Shown here: piece by piece, positions 42,539-54,045 of the stretch | Position numbering within the stretch: position 1 is the first letter of the stretch | How the letters are laid out: every line of letters begins with the position of its first letter | Assembly (NCBI RefSeq): GCF_932276165.1 | Contig: NC_063994.1 | Span: 8,308,001-8,372,000, forward strand | Source of the DNA: Plutella xylostella | Lineage: Eukaryota; Arthropoda; Insecta; Lepidoptera; Plutellidae | Length of the DNA stretch: 64,000 bases | Reading direction: 5' to 3' | Notes under the pieces: generated by a model | What the model was told of the DNA's origin: nothing | The model's input: only the letters and a program-made list of their open reading frames with translations | Database searches by the model: none | Program-made: the position numbers and the translations under genes

Positions 42539-43702
42539 TGTAATGTAGCAGCTCGGCAGGGGCTGGTCTGGATCACCGGGGAGCGACCCCTGGGCGAATC
42601 GACCTGCCTGGCCTCCCCCGAGAGTAGGGGTTGGGTGCTATATTGTAATGTGGTACTTACCCTTATGACTAACGTCCCTAGTGCTTAGGGCTGGTACCTA
42701 CCTAATAACTCTCAATTAATATGTACCGGGAAGCTGTCTTAGGCTAGCTCAGCTCGACGCCGGCCTCTGAAGGAGTGCCCGGTCACCTGGGGGATCTACA
42801 CTGACCGTGAAGCGGTCCTAACTATCCTGATATTGATCCTGAGGCCCCAGGAGGGAAATAACCTCGATAGGTGTACGGGGTGATAATTAATAACACCGAT
42901 TAAATAGTGTAACACAATTGAGGCGGCACTGGACCCGCTTTATTTACAATCAAGTTAACTTATATATCTAGGGTACTTACAGCTTACGTACTTAATATTA
43001 ACACACTACACAAATGCACAAATACTTATCACGATTATTGATATTTATATTGGTCGGGCCCTGAAGGGGCCTACGCGGATGTTCCTATCTTAATAAGGGG
43101 AAGGATACAGGGTACAGGAGGTCGGGCGAATACCGGTGGTGCGTGTGGACTTGTTCCAGGGTTTGTGGAGTGTATTTGTGTCGACAAGAATGTGGCTGAA
43201 GGCCGGTGTGTGTTCGGTGATTGTATAGTTCGGTACTTACACAGATGCTTTAAACTAGGCAACCCAGGCATCCATGTACGTATCCGGGGGACCTCGGTCC
43301 GCTAATTAGGCAGCCCACTGTGTCGGGTCTAGTCGGGTATACGGATGCTTTAAACTAGGCACCCCAGGCATCCATATATCCGAGAGGCCTCGGTCCGTTG
43401 AGCAACCTACCTCGCGGGGAGACCGGTGTTGTGAGATTAGTGTGCGTGAATAGATTACTTGAATAGATATGGGTGCGGGGAGGGATCTCGGGAACGGAAT
43501 GATCACTCGTCGGAATAGGAGGTGGCGAATGGTGCTCTAGCGGCGGTCCGGCGGCTATTTATAGGCGGGTCGCCCCGCGCCCCTTGTATTCTCCGGAGTC
43601 GTCTGTGTGGTGCCCCGCCTCGTCTCGCACACGCCGGGCGCTCTTGTGGCCGCGGTGTGAGGGTAGGTGTGTTGGACGGTTGGTTTGTAACGGCTCGTTA
43701 CA
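42539..43702 (-). repeat. LTR, 5'-most of the array
   Basis: Abuts the N-terminal hAT segment at 43703. The minus-strand reading of the hAT frame runs by chance into this LTR down to 43555; those residues are not transposase. Confidence 0.9.
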
Positions 43703-44973
43703 GCTTTTTTGCACAGTTCCTGCACAGCACCTTTTACATCTGAGGCCATTACAGAACAGCTGTCCGTTCCTATGCCTACGCAGTACGCTAAATCCAGTTC
43801 AAATTTGCCGCATATATTTTCAACGATTTTCGCTAATTGTATGGCTGTGAGTCGCAATTCTTTTGAGCCTTCTGCGGTCTTTGCGTTTTCGCAGTCTAGC
43901 ATTTCGTAGGCATCGCAAAAGCATATGAAATCTTCCTTGATTACATAATTACTCAAATATCTTAATGATAGACTCATCTGTTCCGTATGCGATACATCAG
44001 TTGTCTCGTCAAAAATTATCGAATAAAACTTAGCTTTTTTTACGTTTTCCAATATAGTTCTCTGGATGTGTTCTTTACAAATGTTAATCAACTCATTTTG
44101 TACTGTTTTACTTATATAAGTGGCTGTTGAACTTGCTGTTTTTAAATGGTTTAGGAGTTGTGAATCGCCTGCATCTATTCTGAACTTTAACAGTGCCCGA
44201 AAATTGCTTTCAGAAGATACATCACTACGGTTAGTATTTGTGCTAAGAATGTCACCATCGTCCCTGTGTCCACGTAAGGGTATATTTTGACGGCCGCACA
44301 ATATTATAGTTTTTATAATAGGTCTTAAGAGATCCCTATTTTCTGCCACTTGCTCCATTCTTTGTGTCGAAATTTGGTTCGCGATATCGAGCTCTGGTTT
44401 ATGATGACACGCCAAAAAGCTTTTCCCCCTTTCAACAGCCGCCTTATGGTATTTATTACCTTGATGCTTCAGTAATAAACCATTTTCACCCAAAAAGTTA
44501 TTGAAGCATTTCAATGGTTCATTAACAAGACGTCCGGGGTTAGATCTCACGGAATCAATATCAGAATTAGCTAGAAATAATGAACAATATTTACAATAAA
44601 GCCCCTGATATTTATGTGATAGCACAAGCCAATGGAATTTCTGGAGATGTGACCGTTGAACATGTTTTTTGTACGATTTTCCATTTTTTTGTATGATCTC
44701 GTAGGGAAAATCGTAGTCAAGTGGAGGCACCCAATGATTTTCAAGTAAAAGAGCTTTAGTAGCATCTGGTAGTTCACGCATTTTTTTTGTATCAGAAACA
44801 TAGTTTCCTATATCCGAAGCAAATGCAGAGTTCAATGACATGTGTGAGTCAGCAGTGTTAGTTGATGATGATGACGGTGCTGTTAGAGCTGTGGCCGTGC
44901 ACTGATCAGAAGAAGAAGCAATAGCAAGGTTATCATTGTTAAAGAACATGCACAAGCAAGCAATAGTCGGCAA
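43703..44973 (-). pseudogene. hAT (zf-MYM/TTF class) transposase, N-terminal part
   Basis: About 423 codons, uninterrupted until the LTR. A Ser/Thr-rich start is followed by a TTF-type zinc finger (FHWLVLSHKYQGLYCKYCSL, about residues 115-140), NKYHKAAVE, then a DUF4371-like block (FYSIIFDETTDVSHTEQMSL, first catalytic Asp near residue 320) and GIGTDSCSVMASDVKGAVQEL (second Asp). ATG 44973 is the furthest upstream; the ATG before SLNSAFASD is an alternative. The protein would cut and paste the element. Here it is inactivated by the array, the TIR element and a 3' frameshift. Confidence 0.8.
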
Positions 44974-45286
44974 AACAATATAAAAAGTATGTAAGTAGTT
45001 AAATACCTATTTAAAACCACTTTTACGATGAACATATAATTAGTAGGTAGAGGTAGTCACATTGGTCATTTCATTACGCCGGTCTGTCAGACAAATACGC
45101 ATAATACATATTCATAGAAAAAATGCCCCGCCACCGCCGCCGCCGCCGCCCGCCCGCGCCAGCGCCCGAAATTCACTCACTTGGCTTCAAACATACCTAC
45201 CTACCTAATCGCACCTATGTCTACCTACTCTATCGCGCAAACAAATGCCTCCGCTGCCGTGCCGTGCCGCCGAGCGAGCTGCTCTC
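44974..45286. other. Spacer with (CCG)n-like patch
   Basis: The end of the hAT element should lie here, but no terminal repeat was found. A GC-rich CGCCGC run at 45126-45150 gives spurious arginine/proline-rich frames. Confidence 0.35.
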
Positions 45287-45763
45287 ACTCTCAACGCAGC
45301 GGACGGCCGAAAACGGCCTGCAGTAAGGCCTTGGTCTCCTATTTACGCCGTAGTTCGCGTCCAGCGTCACGCCGTAGGCCGCGTCACGATGCTCACTATA
45401 GAAATGTACTGATGCGGTCTCCCTCACACGCCGACGTTGGCGCGTAGACATAATGAGCATTGTGACGCGGCCCACGGCGGTGACACTTGACGCGACCTAC
45501 GGAGTAAATAGGAGACCCGGGCCTAAGGCCTTGGTCTCCTATTTACGCCGTAGATCGCGTCCAGCGTCACGCCGTAGGCCGCGTCATGATGCTCTCTATA
45601 GAAATGTACTGATGCGGTCTCCCTCACACGCCGACGTTGGCGCGTAGACATAATGAGCATTGTGACGCGGCCTACGGCGGTGACACTTGACGCGACCTAC
45701 GGAGTAAATAGGAGACCAAGGCCTTACTGCAGGCCGTTTTCGGCCGTCCGCTGCGTTGAGAGT
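45287..45763. mobile_element. Fold-back element with two tandem MITE-like units
   Basis: The outer arms (ACTCTCAACGCAGCGGACGG... at 45287 and its complement ending 45763) run into two direct 200-bp units starting at about 45325 and 45525. Each unit begins AAGGCCTTGGTCTCCTATTT and ends with the complement TAAATAGGAGACC. Within each, CGTCACGCCGTAGGCCGCGTCA pairs with a TGACGCGGCC complement. There is no ORF. The whole can fold as one large hairpin or two smaller ones. Confidence 0.75.
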
Positions 45764-46103
45764 AGGTACTTACAATAAATAACTTAATTAAATACAAACT
45801 GTCACTGTGTGTAAAATAAAACCATCGCAAATCCAGATGGGCTATACTAGGCAATAATGAATAAATGCTTAGTGGATATTATATTTGATAATTAGGTATT
45901 ATGTAAGTGCCTTACGTACTTATTTAAAATTTAGTTCGCTATTACGGAAAGCTGCGATAGTAGGAGTAGGATTAGAAATAGGAATAATGGAAAATAAGTT
46001 ATTTAGGATGTTTTAGTAAGTATTACTTATTAGTAAGTTATAAAGTTACCAACCCACCCAGCCCTAAAAACAAAACAAACAAACACACACAAGTAGTGAA
46101 TTA

Positions 46104-46322
46104 TTGGGAAGTCTATCCCACTCTGCGTTCGCTCCGCCGCCGCGCGCTTCGCGCGTCGTCGTCGCTCACTTGAGTGTGATAGCCTTCCCAATAATTCATT
46201 ATCACACGGCGACAATGGATCAGACTGGGACGGAATGGGAGAGACTTCCCAATGTGTTTTTAATTTAAAGAACATGGCACGCACGGCTTTGGTCTTAATA
46301 CAGAGTGGGATACACTTCCCAA
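46104..46322. mobile_element. MITE with TTGGGAAG ends
   Basis: TTGGGAAGTCTATCCCACTC at 46104 is matched, with one mismatch, by the complement of the sequence ending 46322. An internal third copy (about 46177-46203) is inverted, and the core holds a CGCGCGCTTCGCGCG palindrome. Non-coding. Confidence 0.6.
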
Positions 46323-46442
46323 CGTTTTGATTATGAGGTTTAGTAATTTTTAGATACCTGCATTACATGCACACTACATATTTAATACACAATCGCAATG
46401 GAATTTCAGTAGGTACACAACACACACACACACAGTCTATAC

Positions 46443-46620
46443 ATGACTCTAGTTGGTCAGTGTTGGCTGTGTGATGTTGAAGATTCCGGGTTAGAATCCC
46501 AGCCGGGGCAGATATTTGTTTATAACCAATAAGTGTTTGATCTCGGTGTTGGATGTTAAGTGTAAATTAAGTATGATGTTTGTATTGTATGCCTATGAAT
46601 AAGTGTTCTTGACGACCCTA
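46443..46620 (+). repeat. Diverged SINE B copy
   Basis: Recognised by GGTTAGAATCCCAGCCGGGG (B-box region) followed by CAGATATTTGTTT, as in the SINE at 24982. The A box is degenerate. Confidence 0.55.
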
Positions 46621-46670
46621 CATTCATAAAAAATACAACGTCTTAAGAATACAAATAATTAAATTAAGTC

Positions 46671-46890
46671 GGATGGCACAGTGGTTAGTAATTCTAACTG
46701 TTGTGTCGAGGGTCCTGGGTTTGGTCTCCGGCCGGGGTAAATATTTGTTTTAATCATAGATAAGTATTTATTCTCAGGTTTTGGATGTGTCGAAAAATGA
46801 CAATAGGCTTGCCCGCTCTTACATTGGGTTTCTAAACATCTCTTCTCTGCCTACTCATAAGGGGGTACAGTAGTAGAAGGCGTGTGTGTG
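46671..46890 (+). repeat. SINE B copy
   Basis: GTCGGATGGCACAGTGGTTAG (A-box region) and CCTGGGTTTGGTCTCCGGCC (B-box region), then AAATATTTGTTTT, match the SINE at 24982. The 3' end grades into spacer. Confidence 0.6.
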
Positions 46891-46989
46891 TGTTTATGTG
46901 CATGTAAGTGGGTACTCAAGAAATCTTGAATGCGTAAAACACAAAAAATATATACCTACTCAGAGCAGAGATTACAATCTTATGATTAA

Positions 46990-47272
46990 GTAAAGATGAC
47001 TGACGAATCTATTACTCAACATCTTGGGGGACTTTGAAGTAACATCAGAAGAATGGGGTGACGATCTTCAAGAAGGCGTAAGCAAGAGATTTCAACAAAT
47101 CTTACAAGAAGGCCTTAAAAAAGAGGTGAAAGAGGAACTTAACAAGAAGTACTTGTTTCCAAAGAATACACCTTTTTGTAAGGCGCCAACTCTAAACCCG
47201 GAGATAAATACTATGCAGGCCATGACTGAATCCTTTAAGCAAAGAGACAAACACATGATGTCTAAGCAAAAT
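46990..47272 (+). pseudogene. DIRS gag, copy 2, first part
   Basis: GDFEVTSEEWGDDLQEGVSK, QILQEGLKKEVKEELNKKYL and CKAPTLNPEINTM align block for block with copy 1 (18949-19623). The first visible part starts near 46990 without an ATG; the ATG at 47024 is internal. It stops at SKQN, where the LINE has inserted. Confidence 0.75.
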
Positions 47273-47597
47273 TTTTTTTTTTTTTTTTTATCCTATTCTG
47301 TGCCTTGCTACTGGGTATCTCCCACGCCTATTTAACCTTCTTTTTTACTGTAGTTCTGGTTTATTATCTTGGTGTGAGCTGTTGAATCTTATTGTAAAGA
47401 CACTTTGTGTCCGACATGTTCACTTTTTGAGATTGTTGTGTGTTGAAGCAGAGCTCAGGGACCAGCTCATGTCCAGTGACATTGTACTGAAAGTGTGTGG
47501 GATTGTTCATTCATATACTGACAATTCATTGTCTAACACTGTTTTTTCTTTTCATTCATCTATTGTAGGCAAATTTTTTGTGTAGTGGTCCTCCAGT

Positions 47598-50393
47598 ATG
47601 AATAATAATAAGCTTTTAAAGTTAGGTCTATACAACGCAGGGTCTTTAAACACAGGGCACGACGACTTTATTTTTGCAATGGATCGCTTCCAGGCAGATA
47701 TAGTAGCAATAAATGAAACATGGTTGGGGCCAGGACAGGGAGCGTGCGCGCCCGCAGTGCCGGGCTACAGGTTGCGCAGCGCCCCCCGGCCAGCGCACAT
47801 GGGGCGCTCTCGAGGGGGCGGTGTTGGTTTTTACATTAAGAAAAATATAAATGTGCGTTATTTGATCCCACCAGTTGCTAACATAGAACAATACTGGATC
47901 TCAACGTGAGTTAATGGACATCAAATAGCTGTAGGTACGGCGTATAGACCTTCGTGGATACTTCTTGATTTGTTTATCGATGCTTTAACAGAAGCAGTAA
48001 CCTCTTTCTCAGATTATGATCAGGTCATTCTTCTTGGAGATTTCAATGTTAATATGCTTGATAAGAATAGTAGTGAGGCTCGTAAAATAAACCAATTCAT
48101 TGAATATTTAGACTTAAAACAGGTAGTAACTGAACCTACTCATTTCTCTGTGGGTACCGAAACTCTAATTGATCTTGTCTGTACAAATGCAAAAGTTATT
48201 GACGTAACTGTAACAAATATAACGGGATCATTAGGACATGCGATGATTAACGTAATTTTTGCTTTAAAAAAAATAAACCTCAGCCTAAATACTTAACTTT
48301 TAGACCTATAAAACATATCAACCTAGACAATTTTATTCGTGATCTTTTTTCATTGGATTTTGAATCATTAATAAGCTACCCTTCTGTAGATTTGGCTGTA
48401 AATCAATTTAATCTCCTTATAACTTATCTTTTTGATATTCATGCTCCTGTAAAATCTGTGAAGATTCGTGAGGGCCAGTCACTACAGTGGGTCACTGACC
48501 CTTGCAAACAAATGATAGACTTGCGTAATAAAGCACATGAAAAATTTAGATTAACTAAATCAGAAGAACATAAAAAGTATTATATGGACTTAAAAAAACT
48601 TGTTATTACCAGTATAGCTAGTGAAAAACGTGCCTATTTTGATCAATTGATTAATAATAAAATTAATGAACCGAAGGCTCTTTGGAAAAACCTAAAGCAG
48701 AAGGTTTTAATTGATTCAACGAAAAGTGACTGCTTACCTGATTCATTTAATAATCCTAACAAAATTAATGAACATTTTTTAGACATACCTGGTATTAATG
48801 ATGTTCCTGTCTCTAACTTAAACTTTTTTAATACACACCGTTTTGGCACAGCAGTTTTTGAGATTCATCCTGTCTCTGAAGCTGATATTGCCAAATATAT
48901 AATTTCCATAACATCCAATGCTACTGGCATAGATGGCATTAATAGAGATATGATATTACTTACTCTTCCACATACCTTGAAAACCATTACTGCTATAGTG
49001 AACAGGTCTATCATGGAACAATCAGTTCCACAATGTTGGAAATCAGCACTTATAAATCCACTCCCCAAAGTTGACCCACCCGCTGTGCTTAAAGATCTAA
49101 GACCGATCAGTATCTTGCCTCTCTTGTCTAAAATAGTAGAGAGAGCCGTTTATGTTCAACTAGTAAATTTTATTGAAGACAATGGCATACTTCCAATCTG
49201 GTTTCCGTAGGAATAGGGGTACGACTACTGCATTGCTTGATATCACCGATAACATCCTAGCTGAACAAGACATAAGCAATGGGTCAATTTTATACTTTTT
49301 AGATTTCTCACGCGCGTTCGATTCCCTAAATATTAACCTACTTCTGGCCAAACTATCTTACTACGGTCTCAGTTCTAATGCTGTTAGTTGGTTCAAGAGT
49401 TACTTATCAAATAGAACACAGTCTGTTAAGCTGGTGTTAAGCAATGGTACTTGTATGTTTTCAGATTCTTTGCCCATTACATGTGGGGTACCTCAAGGTT
49501 CAATCCTTGGCCCCCTTTTGTTCATAATCTATAGTTCCGATCTTACGGCCCAAATTAAATACTGTAATTACCATTGCTATGCTGATGATGTTCAACTGTA
49601 TGCATCTATCGCTCCAGATAATCTAACAAATGTATTGGAGGGTATTAATAGTGATCTCGAGAATATAGATAACTGGTCTAACAACAATGCATTGGTGCTG
49701 AATCCTTCTAAATCGAAATACATGATACTGGGCACTACCATGCAAGTTAGAAAGATCATCTCATCTCTCAACAATAATAAACTAACGATAAATATGAGAG
49801 GGCAAGATATTGAGCGGGTTGATGAGGCAAAGTGTCTGGGTTTGCTTCTTGATAGCGGTTTAAAATTTGAAAATCATATCTTAAACATTGTTAAAAATTG
49901 TTTCTTTCGTCTTAAAGTATTATATAAAATTCGCTCCTTATTATCAGAAAAGGTGCGAATTGCACTGTGTGAAGCATTGATTCTATCCAGACTTAATTAC
50001 GGAGACACTGTTTATGGCCCTTGCCTTCTGGGTAGAACTCGACGTTTAATCCAGCGGGTGCAGAATGCTTGTTGCCGATTCTGCTTCCATGTTCCACCAC
50101 GTAGTCATATCACTCCCTTTCTTAATAAAGCGTCCATGCTTAACATGGAAGCCCGTAGGCATCTAGATATCTGCAGCTTAGTTTTTGATGTATTAAAATA
50201 TAAAAAACCAGAATATTTGTACTCAAAGTTTATTTTCTCTCCTTTTCATAATAGGTATGGTACTAGATCTACGCGTCCAATCTTGTCAGTTCCTTTGAAG
50301 GAAGTTTCCGCTACCATGCAACAAAATGCTGGAATAATATTCCACCACCTTTTAGGCTTCTCAAAAATAAAACTAATTTTAAAAATAAAATGA
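47598..50393 (+). pseudogene. LINE endonuclease-reverse transcriptase with three breaks
   Basis: ATG 47598 opens the endonuclease: LYNAGSLN, INETWLG, then a TGA at 47907-47909. The frame goes on with LGDFNVNMLD near 48040. A frame change near 48290 leads to ALKKINL; the linker and RT start run 48353-49198 (TGIDGINRDM, LRPISILPLLSK). A second frameshift at about 49200 leads to the main RT frame to 50393: FLDFSRAFDSL, CGVPQGSILGPLLF, YADDVQLYAS, CLGLLLDSGLKF. With these few breaks it is a recent but dead copy. Confidence 0.8.
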
Positions 50394-50972
50394 AAACGTT
50401 TCTTCTTACTAAACAAAAGCTTTGAAATCTTTGAATATTGTCTTAGTTAATACATTATCCTTCATTGTAGTAAATACGAAACAACATAAAAAACTTATCT
50501 CTCTTGTTCCTAACACAGTCTGTGTTCGTTGTCTAGCTACGTATGGTGCGGAGATAGGTATGGTACTCCTTTACTCACTTAGTGCGTACCTGTTTTTTCT
50601 TCGTCTGTTGAAGAGTCACGTTCCAACAAAAAAAAAAAATTAATTGTACTTAAATATTTTTATTTACTACAAAAATAGTCTGTTTCTAAATTGCTTTCTT
50701 CTCTTTTTGACGGGTTTACACTTACATTAAATAACACTAATTTTACCTGTAAGTATTTTTACAGGGCAGGCAGTTTATGACGCTCTCGAAAATTAAACTA
50801 AGGGAGGTAACTGAAAATCAGTGGTTTGTCCCTAGGGGCAAACATATGCGCTGAGTTGCTTCCCTTTTGGTCTGCTTCAACACACACATTTCCATAATTT
50901 GTGTACATAACTGTACTTATCTAATTTGTTGTAACTATTTATATGTGTTATGTTTAAGTGGAACAAATAAAC
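50394..50972 (+). other. 3' UTR of the LINE at 47273-50995
   Basis: AT-rich, no coding pattern of its own, leading to AATAAA near 50967 and the (ATCT)n tail. Confidence 0.6.
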
Positions 50973-51001
50973 GATTTATCTATCTATCTATCTATCAAAA
51001 T

Positions 51002-51364
51002 CAACTCGGAAAAGCATTACCCGTGTTAGGAGGGGCACTAACTGCTGTTTTGAAAAAAAACCCAAACATTTCAGACGTGGTTCGTATTCTTAATGATTGC
51101 GGCAAACTTATCGCCGATTCACATTATATGGAGACATATACTCGCCGATCAATGGTTATACCATTGTTAGATAAATCACTTGTCGAACCGTTTAAAGAGA
51201 GGAAACGGGACCAATTTTTATTTGGTGATAACTTAATGGACATTGTAAAGACGTCCAATACTATGAAGAAGACAGGCACTATGATTCAATCACAAAATAC
51301 CCCCACAACGAGTGGTTTAAACTTCCAAGGACCACCATTGCGGGGCCGTCAGCGCTATTACCAG
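51002..51364 (+). pseudogene. DIRS gag, copy 2, second part
   Basis: Resumes with QLGKALPVLGGALTAVLKK, IADSHYMETYTRRSMVIPLL, KERKRDQFLFGDNLMDIVK and GPPLRGRQRYYQ, matching copy 1. Where copy 1 has a TGA this copy has Gln. The open frame to 51454 reads into the BEL LTR by chance. Confidence 0.75.
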
Positions 51365-51569
51365 TGGAGCGGAGTGGACTGTATGTGGTTGGTTTGTAGG
51401 CCCTGGGGGTGCTTGAAGCTCGTGGGAGTAATAATAAACGGGAATTGTGATTGATCCGTGTATTTTCGTGTGAAGAGCAGAAACGGAAGAGGAAGTTGAA
51501 CATAGACAATGACATGAAATATAGAAAACATAGACAATAATCATAGATAATTAATGTTGCTAGCCAACA
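51365..51569 (-). repeat. BEL 3' LTR
   Basis: 205 bp. Read on the minus strand it starts TGTTGGCTAGCAACATTAAT and ends CCGCTCCA. Confidence 0.9.
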
Positions 51570-51912
51570 TGCTGCGGCCTCACAAGATGAGAAAACAAAT
51601 AACATTTTTCTTAATAAATGTATGAAATATAACTATGTGCCTATGTACTTAACATCTTTAGGTATCAATTTACTTTTACAATAATGGTTTTTTAATAATA
51701 TACCTATACGTATTTGGAAATAACATTCAAAACACAACATTAAGTATATTAACAACTGATGTTATACTATATTAACAACAAAGGGAAATTACACATGTAG
51801 TTATCTAATAAAACACAATAATAACAATGGTATTAACAAAACAGTTAAACAATAACATCAAAGTTAGGTTGAATTACAACTACATCAACAAGTACTTAAA
51901 ATTAATTACTTA
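51570..51912 (-). other. BEL 3' untranslated stretch
   Basis: Between the pol stop at 51913 and the 3' LTR. AT-rich, no coding pattern seen. The polypurine tract is not obvious. Confidence 0.5.
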
Positions 51913-54045
51913 CTAAATATTATCCTCAATAGGTAATATGCAAATTTTATTTATAGCCCTAATGTGAGACTTATTATTAGGAGTTCTCACTTCTACAGCT
52001 CTAACCTTGCTGTCATGCCCGGGGAAGAGTTTTACAATCCTGGCCAAGGGCCACATCATTGGAGGTGCGTTGTCCTCTTTTAAAATAACTAGACTACCTA
52101 GTTTAACATTACATACATAAAATTTCCACTTAGGTCTATTTTGTAATACATTTAAATAGTTTTTGTGCCAGACTTTCCAAAATGATTGTTTGATTTGAGT
52201 ACAAATTTGCCAAAACTTTAATCTATTTTGTGGGATATTAGTGATATCGCTTTCAGGGTACATCATTAAGGCGTTACCAATTAAAAAATGACCTGGTGTA
52301 AGGTAAGAGTAGTCAGTTGGGTCAGCGGTCAAGGGTAGCAACGGTCTAGAGTTGAGGACTGCTTCGATTTCACACAGCACAGTACTTAACTGTTCGTAGG
52401 TTAACACATTTTTACCTATCACCCTTTTCAGGTGGTACTTTGTACTTTTCACGGACGATTCCCATATCCCTCCGTACGTCGGTGAATAACATGGTATGTA
52501 ATGGAATTGAATACCCTGTTGAGAAGCGAAATTATAAACTTGCTGACGGTGATTTTGTGAGCTTTGCAACTTATAGAGTTCGTTTAATTGATTATTGGCA
52601 CCTTTGAATGTGCTAGCATTGTCACAATGTATTTCAGTCATAAGACCTCTCCTCGAAATTTGTCTTCGCAGGCAAGCGAGAAACGTGTCGGTGGTTAAAT
52701 CTGAAGCTAGCTCGAGGTGAATAGCTTTTGTTGTAAAACATACAAAAACGCAGATGTAACCTTTTCCAATTACTGAGCGTCTTACGCGTGACAATTTAAC
52801 ATCGATAGGTCCAGCGAAGTCTACACCTACTCGCACGAAAGCTCTGTTGGTAAAGGTTACTCTACTAGCCGGTAATGAACCCATGAGTTGTTTGGCTACT
52901 GTAGCCTTTTGTCTGAAACATGTAATACATTTGTGAGTTATTTTTTTAACTTCTGATAATCCATTACAAATCCAAAATCTTTGATTTAAACTAGATAATA
53001 ATAGCTTAGGGCCTGCGTGCAGTAGTCTTTCATGCTCACTTCTAATAAGCAGTGTAGTAATGTGAGATTCTCTTGGTAATATAACTGGATGTTTTTGGTT
53101 GTAAGTTATATCAGCATGGTCAAGTCTACCACCTACGCGCAGGAGGCCTTCGTTATCTACAAAAGGATGTAAATTTGACAAGTTTCCTTTTAGATTGTTA
53201 TTTTTGCACAAAGAATCTATCTCTGTTTCGAAATATTTATGTTGTTCGTACTTTATTATAAGCATTAAAGCGGAATTTAATTCAGCACTAGACAAATAGT
53301 CGTGATTTATTTTAGTTTTATTTTTATTCATATTGTTTAGAAATCGCAATATGTATGCTAAGAGTCTAACCATCTTTCTAAGATCAGAACAATTGCTGAC
53401 TAAGCGCTCCAATACATACTCGAGCGGGCCTGTGTGAGACCCGTGGTCGCTGGAGAGCACTAAGCAGTGCTTCACTTCTGGTAAATCAGATGAAGTGTTC
53501 GTTTCAGTAATAGGAAAGTTATACTCACTGTCATTCAGGAAACGTGGGCCGTGCCACCATTGCTCGCAACTTGACAGCTCATGCGGCCTGACGCCTCTGC
53601 TTACGAGGTCAGCTGGGTTATTATCAGTACTAATATACAACCATTGCCAGCTGACGGTGTGCTGACGGATTACATTTACTCTGTTTGCGACATATGCTTG
53701 TAAATTCGTTAATTCCATTTTGAGCCATGCTAGGACAATCTGTGAGTCACTAAATAAGTAAACTTTGCTCACATTAACTTTTAATTTTAATGTGTCGTAT
53801 GTTTTCGACATTAATTTAGATAACAATAGTGCGGCATTCAATTCGAGCCTTGGCACTGTCATCCCCTTTTTTTGTATAGGGTTTATTCTAGACTTAGAAC
53901 AGAGTAGATGTAAGGGCGCATTCACACGGGATACGTCTTTGACGATTCGGTATAAAACACGATTCGCCTTGACGGATAGATGTTCACATTGAATACGGAA
54001 TCGTGTTTTTTCACGATTCGTCAAAATATCCGAATTGATGTTCAC
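51913..54045 (-). CDS. BEL pol, RNase H-like to integrase part
   Basis: 710 codons from ATG 54045, but the first residues derive from the MITE; authentic pol starts at about 53910 (LLCSKSRINPI). The order is an RNase-H-like region (VPRLELNAALLLSKL, FSDSQIVLAW), an integrase HHCC finger (HERLLHAGPK .. CITCFRQKA), and the catalytic core with VGVDFAGPI (Asp), EIHCDNASTFKGANNQL (Asp) and YGGIWESSVKS (Glu). A C-terminal DUF5641-like domain follows (LGSLVILKEDNAPP, WPLARI). All DDE residues are visible. Confidence 0.9.
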   Translation of the reverse strand: MNINSDILTNREKTRFRIQCEHLSVKANRVLYRIVKDVSRVNAPLHLLCSKSRINPIQKKGMTVPRLELNAALLLSKLMSKTYDTLKLKVNVSKVYLFSDSQIVLAWLKMELTNLQAYVANRVNVIRQHTVSWQWLYISTDNNPADLVSRGVRPHELSSCEQWWHGPRFLNDSEYNFPITETNTSSDLPEVKHCLVLSSDHGSHTGPLEYVLERLVSNCSDLRKMVRLLAYILRFLNNMNKNKTKINHDYLSSAELNSALMLIIKYEQHKYFETEIDSLCKNNNLKGNLSNLHPFVDNEGLLRVGGRLDHADITYNQKHPVILPRESHITTLLIRSEHERLLHAGPKLLLSSLNQRFWICNGLSEVKKITHKCITCFRQKATVAKQLMGSLPASRVTFTNRAFVRVGVDFAGPIDVKLSRVRRSVIGKGYICVFVCFTTKAIHLELASDLTTDTFLACLRRQISRRGLMTEIHCDNASTFKGANNQLNELYKLQSSQNHRQQVYNFASQQGIQFHYIPCYSPTYGGIWESSVKSTKYHLKRVIGKNVLTYEQLSTVLCEIEAVLNSRPLLPLTADPTDYSYLTPGHFLIGNALMMYPESDITNIPQNRLKFWQICTQIKQSFWKVWHKNYLNVLQNRPKWKFYVCNVKLGSLVILKEDNAPPMMWPLARIVKLFPGHDSKVRAVEVRTPNNKSHIRAINKICILPIEDNI

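Larger units (their letters stand above)
33841..43702 (-). mobile_element. Gypsy-like LTR array: LTR-internal-LTR-internal-LTR
   Basis: Three LTRs (33841-35004, 38190-39353, 42539-43702; 1164 bp each, TG..CA) enclose two 3185-bp internal regions, with an exact period of 4349 bp. I noticed no differences between the repeats. Orientation is minus: PPT-like CCGAGGGGGGAGAA precedes the 3' LTR, and a primer-binding site follows the 5' LTR. The flanks carry AGCT or GCTT (33837-33840/43702-43706; boundary ambiguous by one base), a 4-bp TSD. The target was the hAT gene, whose frame closes cleanly when the array is removed. Each internal region encodes one Gag-protease ORF and no RT. Confidence 0.9.
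47273..50995 (+). mobile_element. LINE with TSD CAAAAT, jockey/CR1-like
   Basis: CAAAAT flanks it at 47267-47272 and 50996-51001. The element begins with a T-run, has a 5' region of about 320 bp, EN-RT coding, and ends in an (ATCT)n tail (about 50976-50995). At 3.7 kb it may be nearly complete for a one-ORF element. It is a different family from the LINE at 4058-7363 (GVPQGS rather than GVRQGG). Confidence 0.85.

Noticed and set aside
43555..43702. Extra C-terminal residues of the hAT frame
   Set aside because: They are a chance read-through into the LTR; the genuine continuation lies at 33840.
45123..45326. Arginine/proline-rich ORF
   Set aside because: Produced by a CGCCGC run and the fold-back arm; no domain, frames open on both strands.
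51365..51454. Continuation of the DIRS gag frame
   Set aside because: This is BEL LTR sequence; the gag frame continues at 58154 after the 5-bp TSD.
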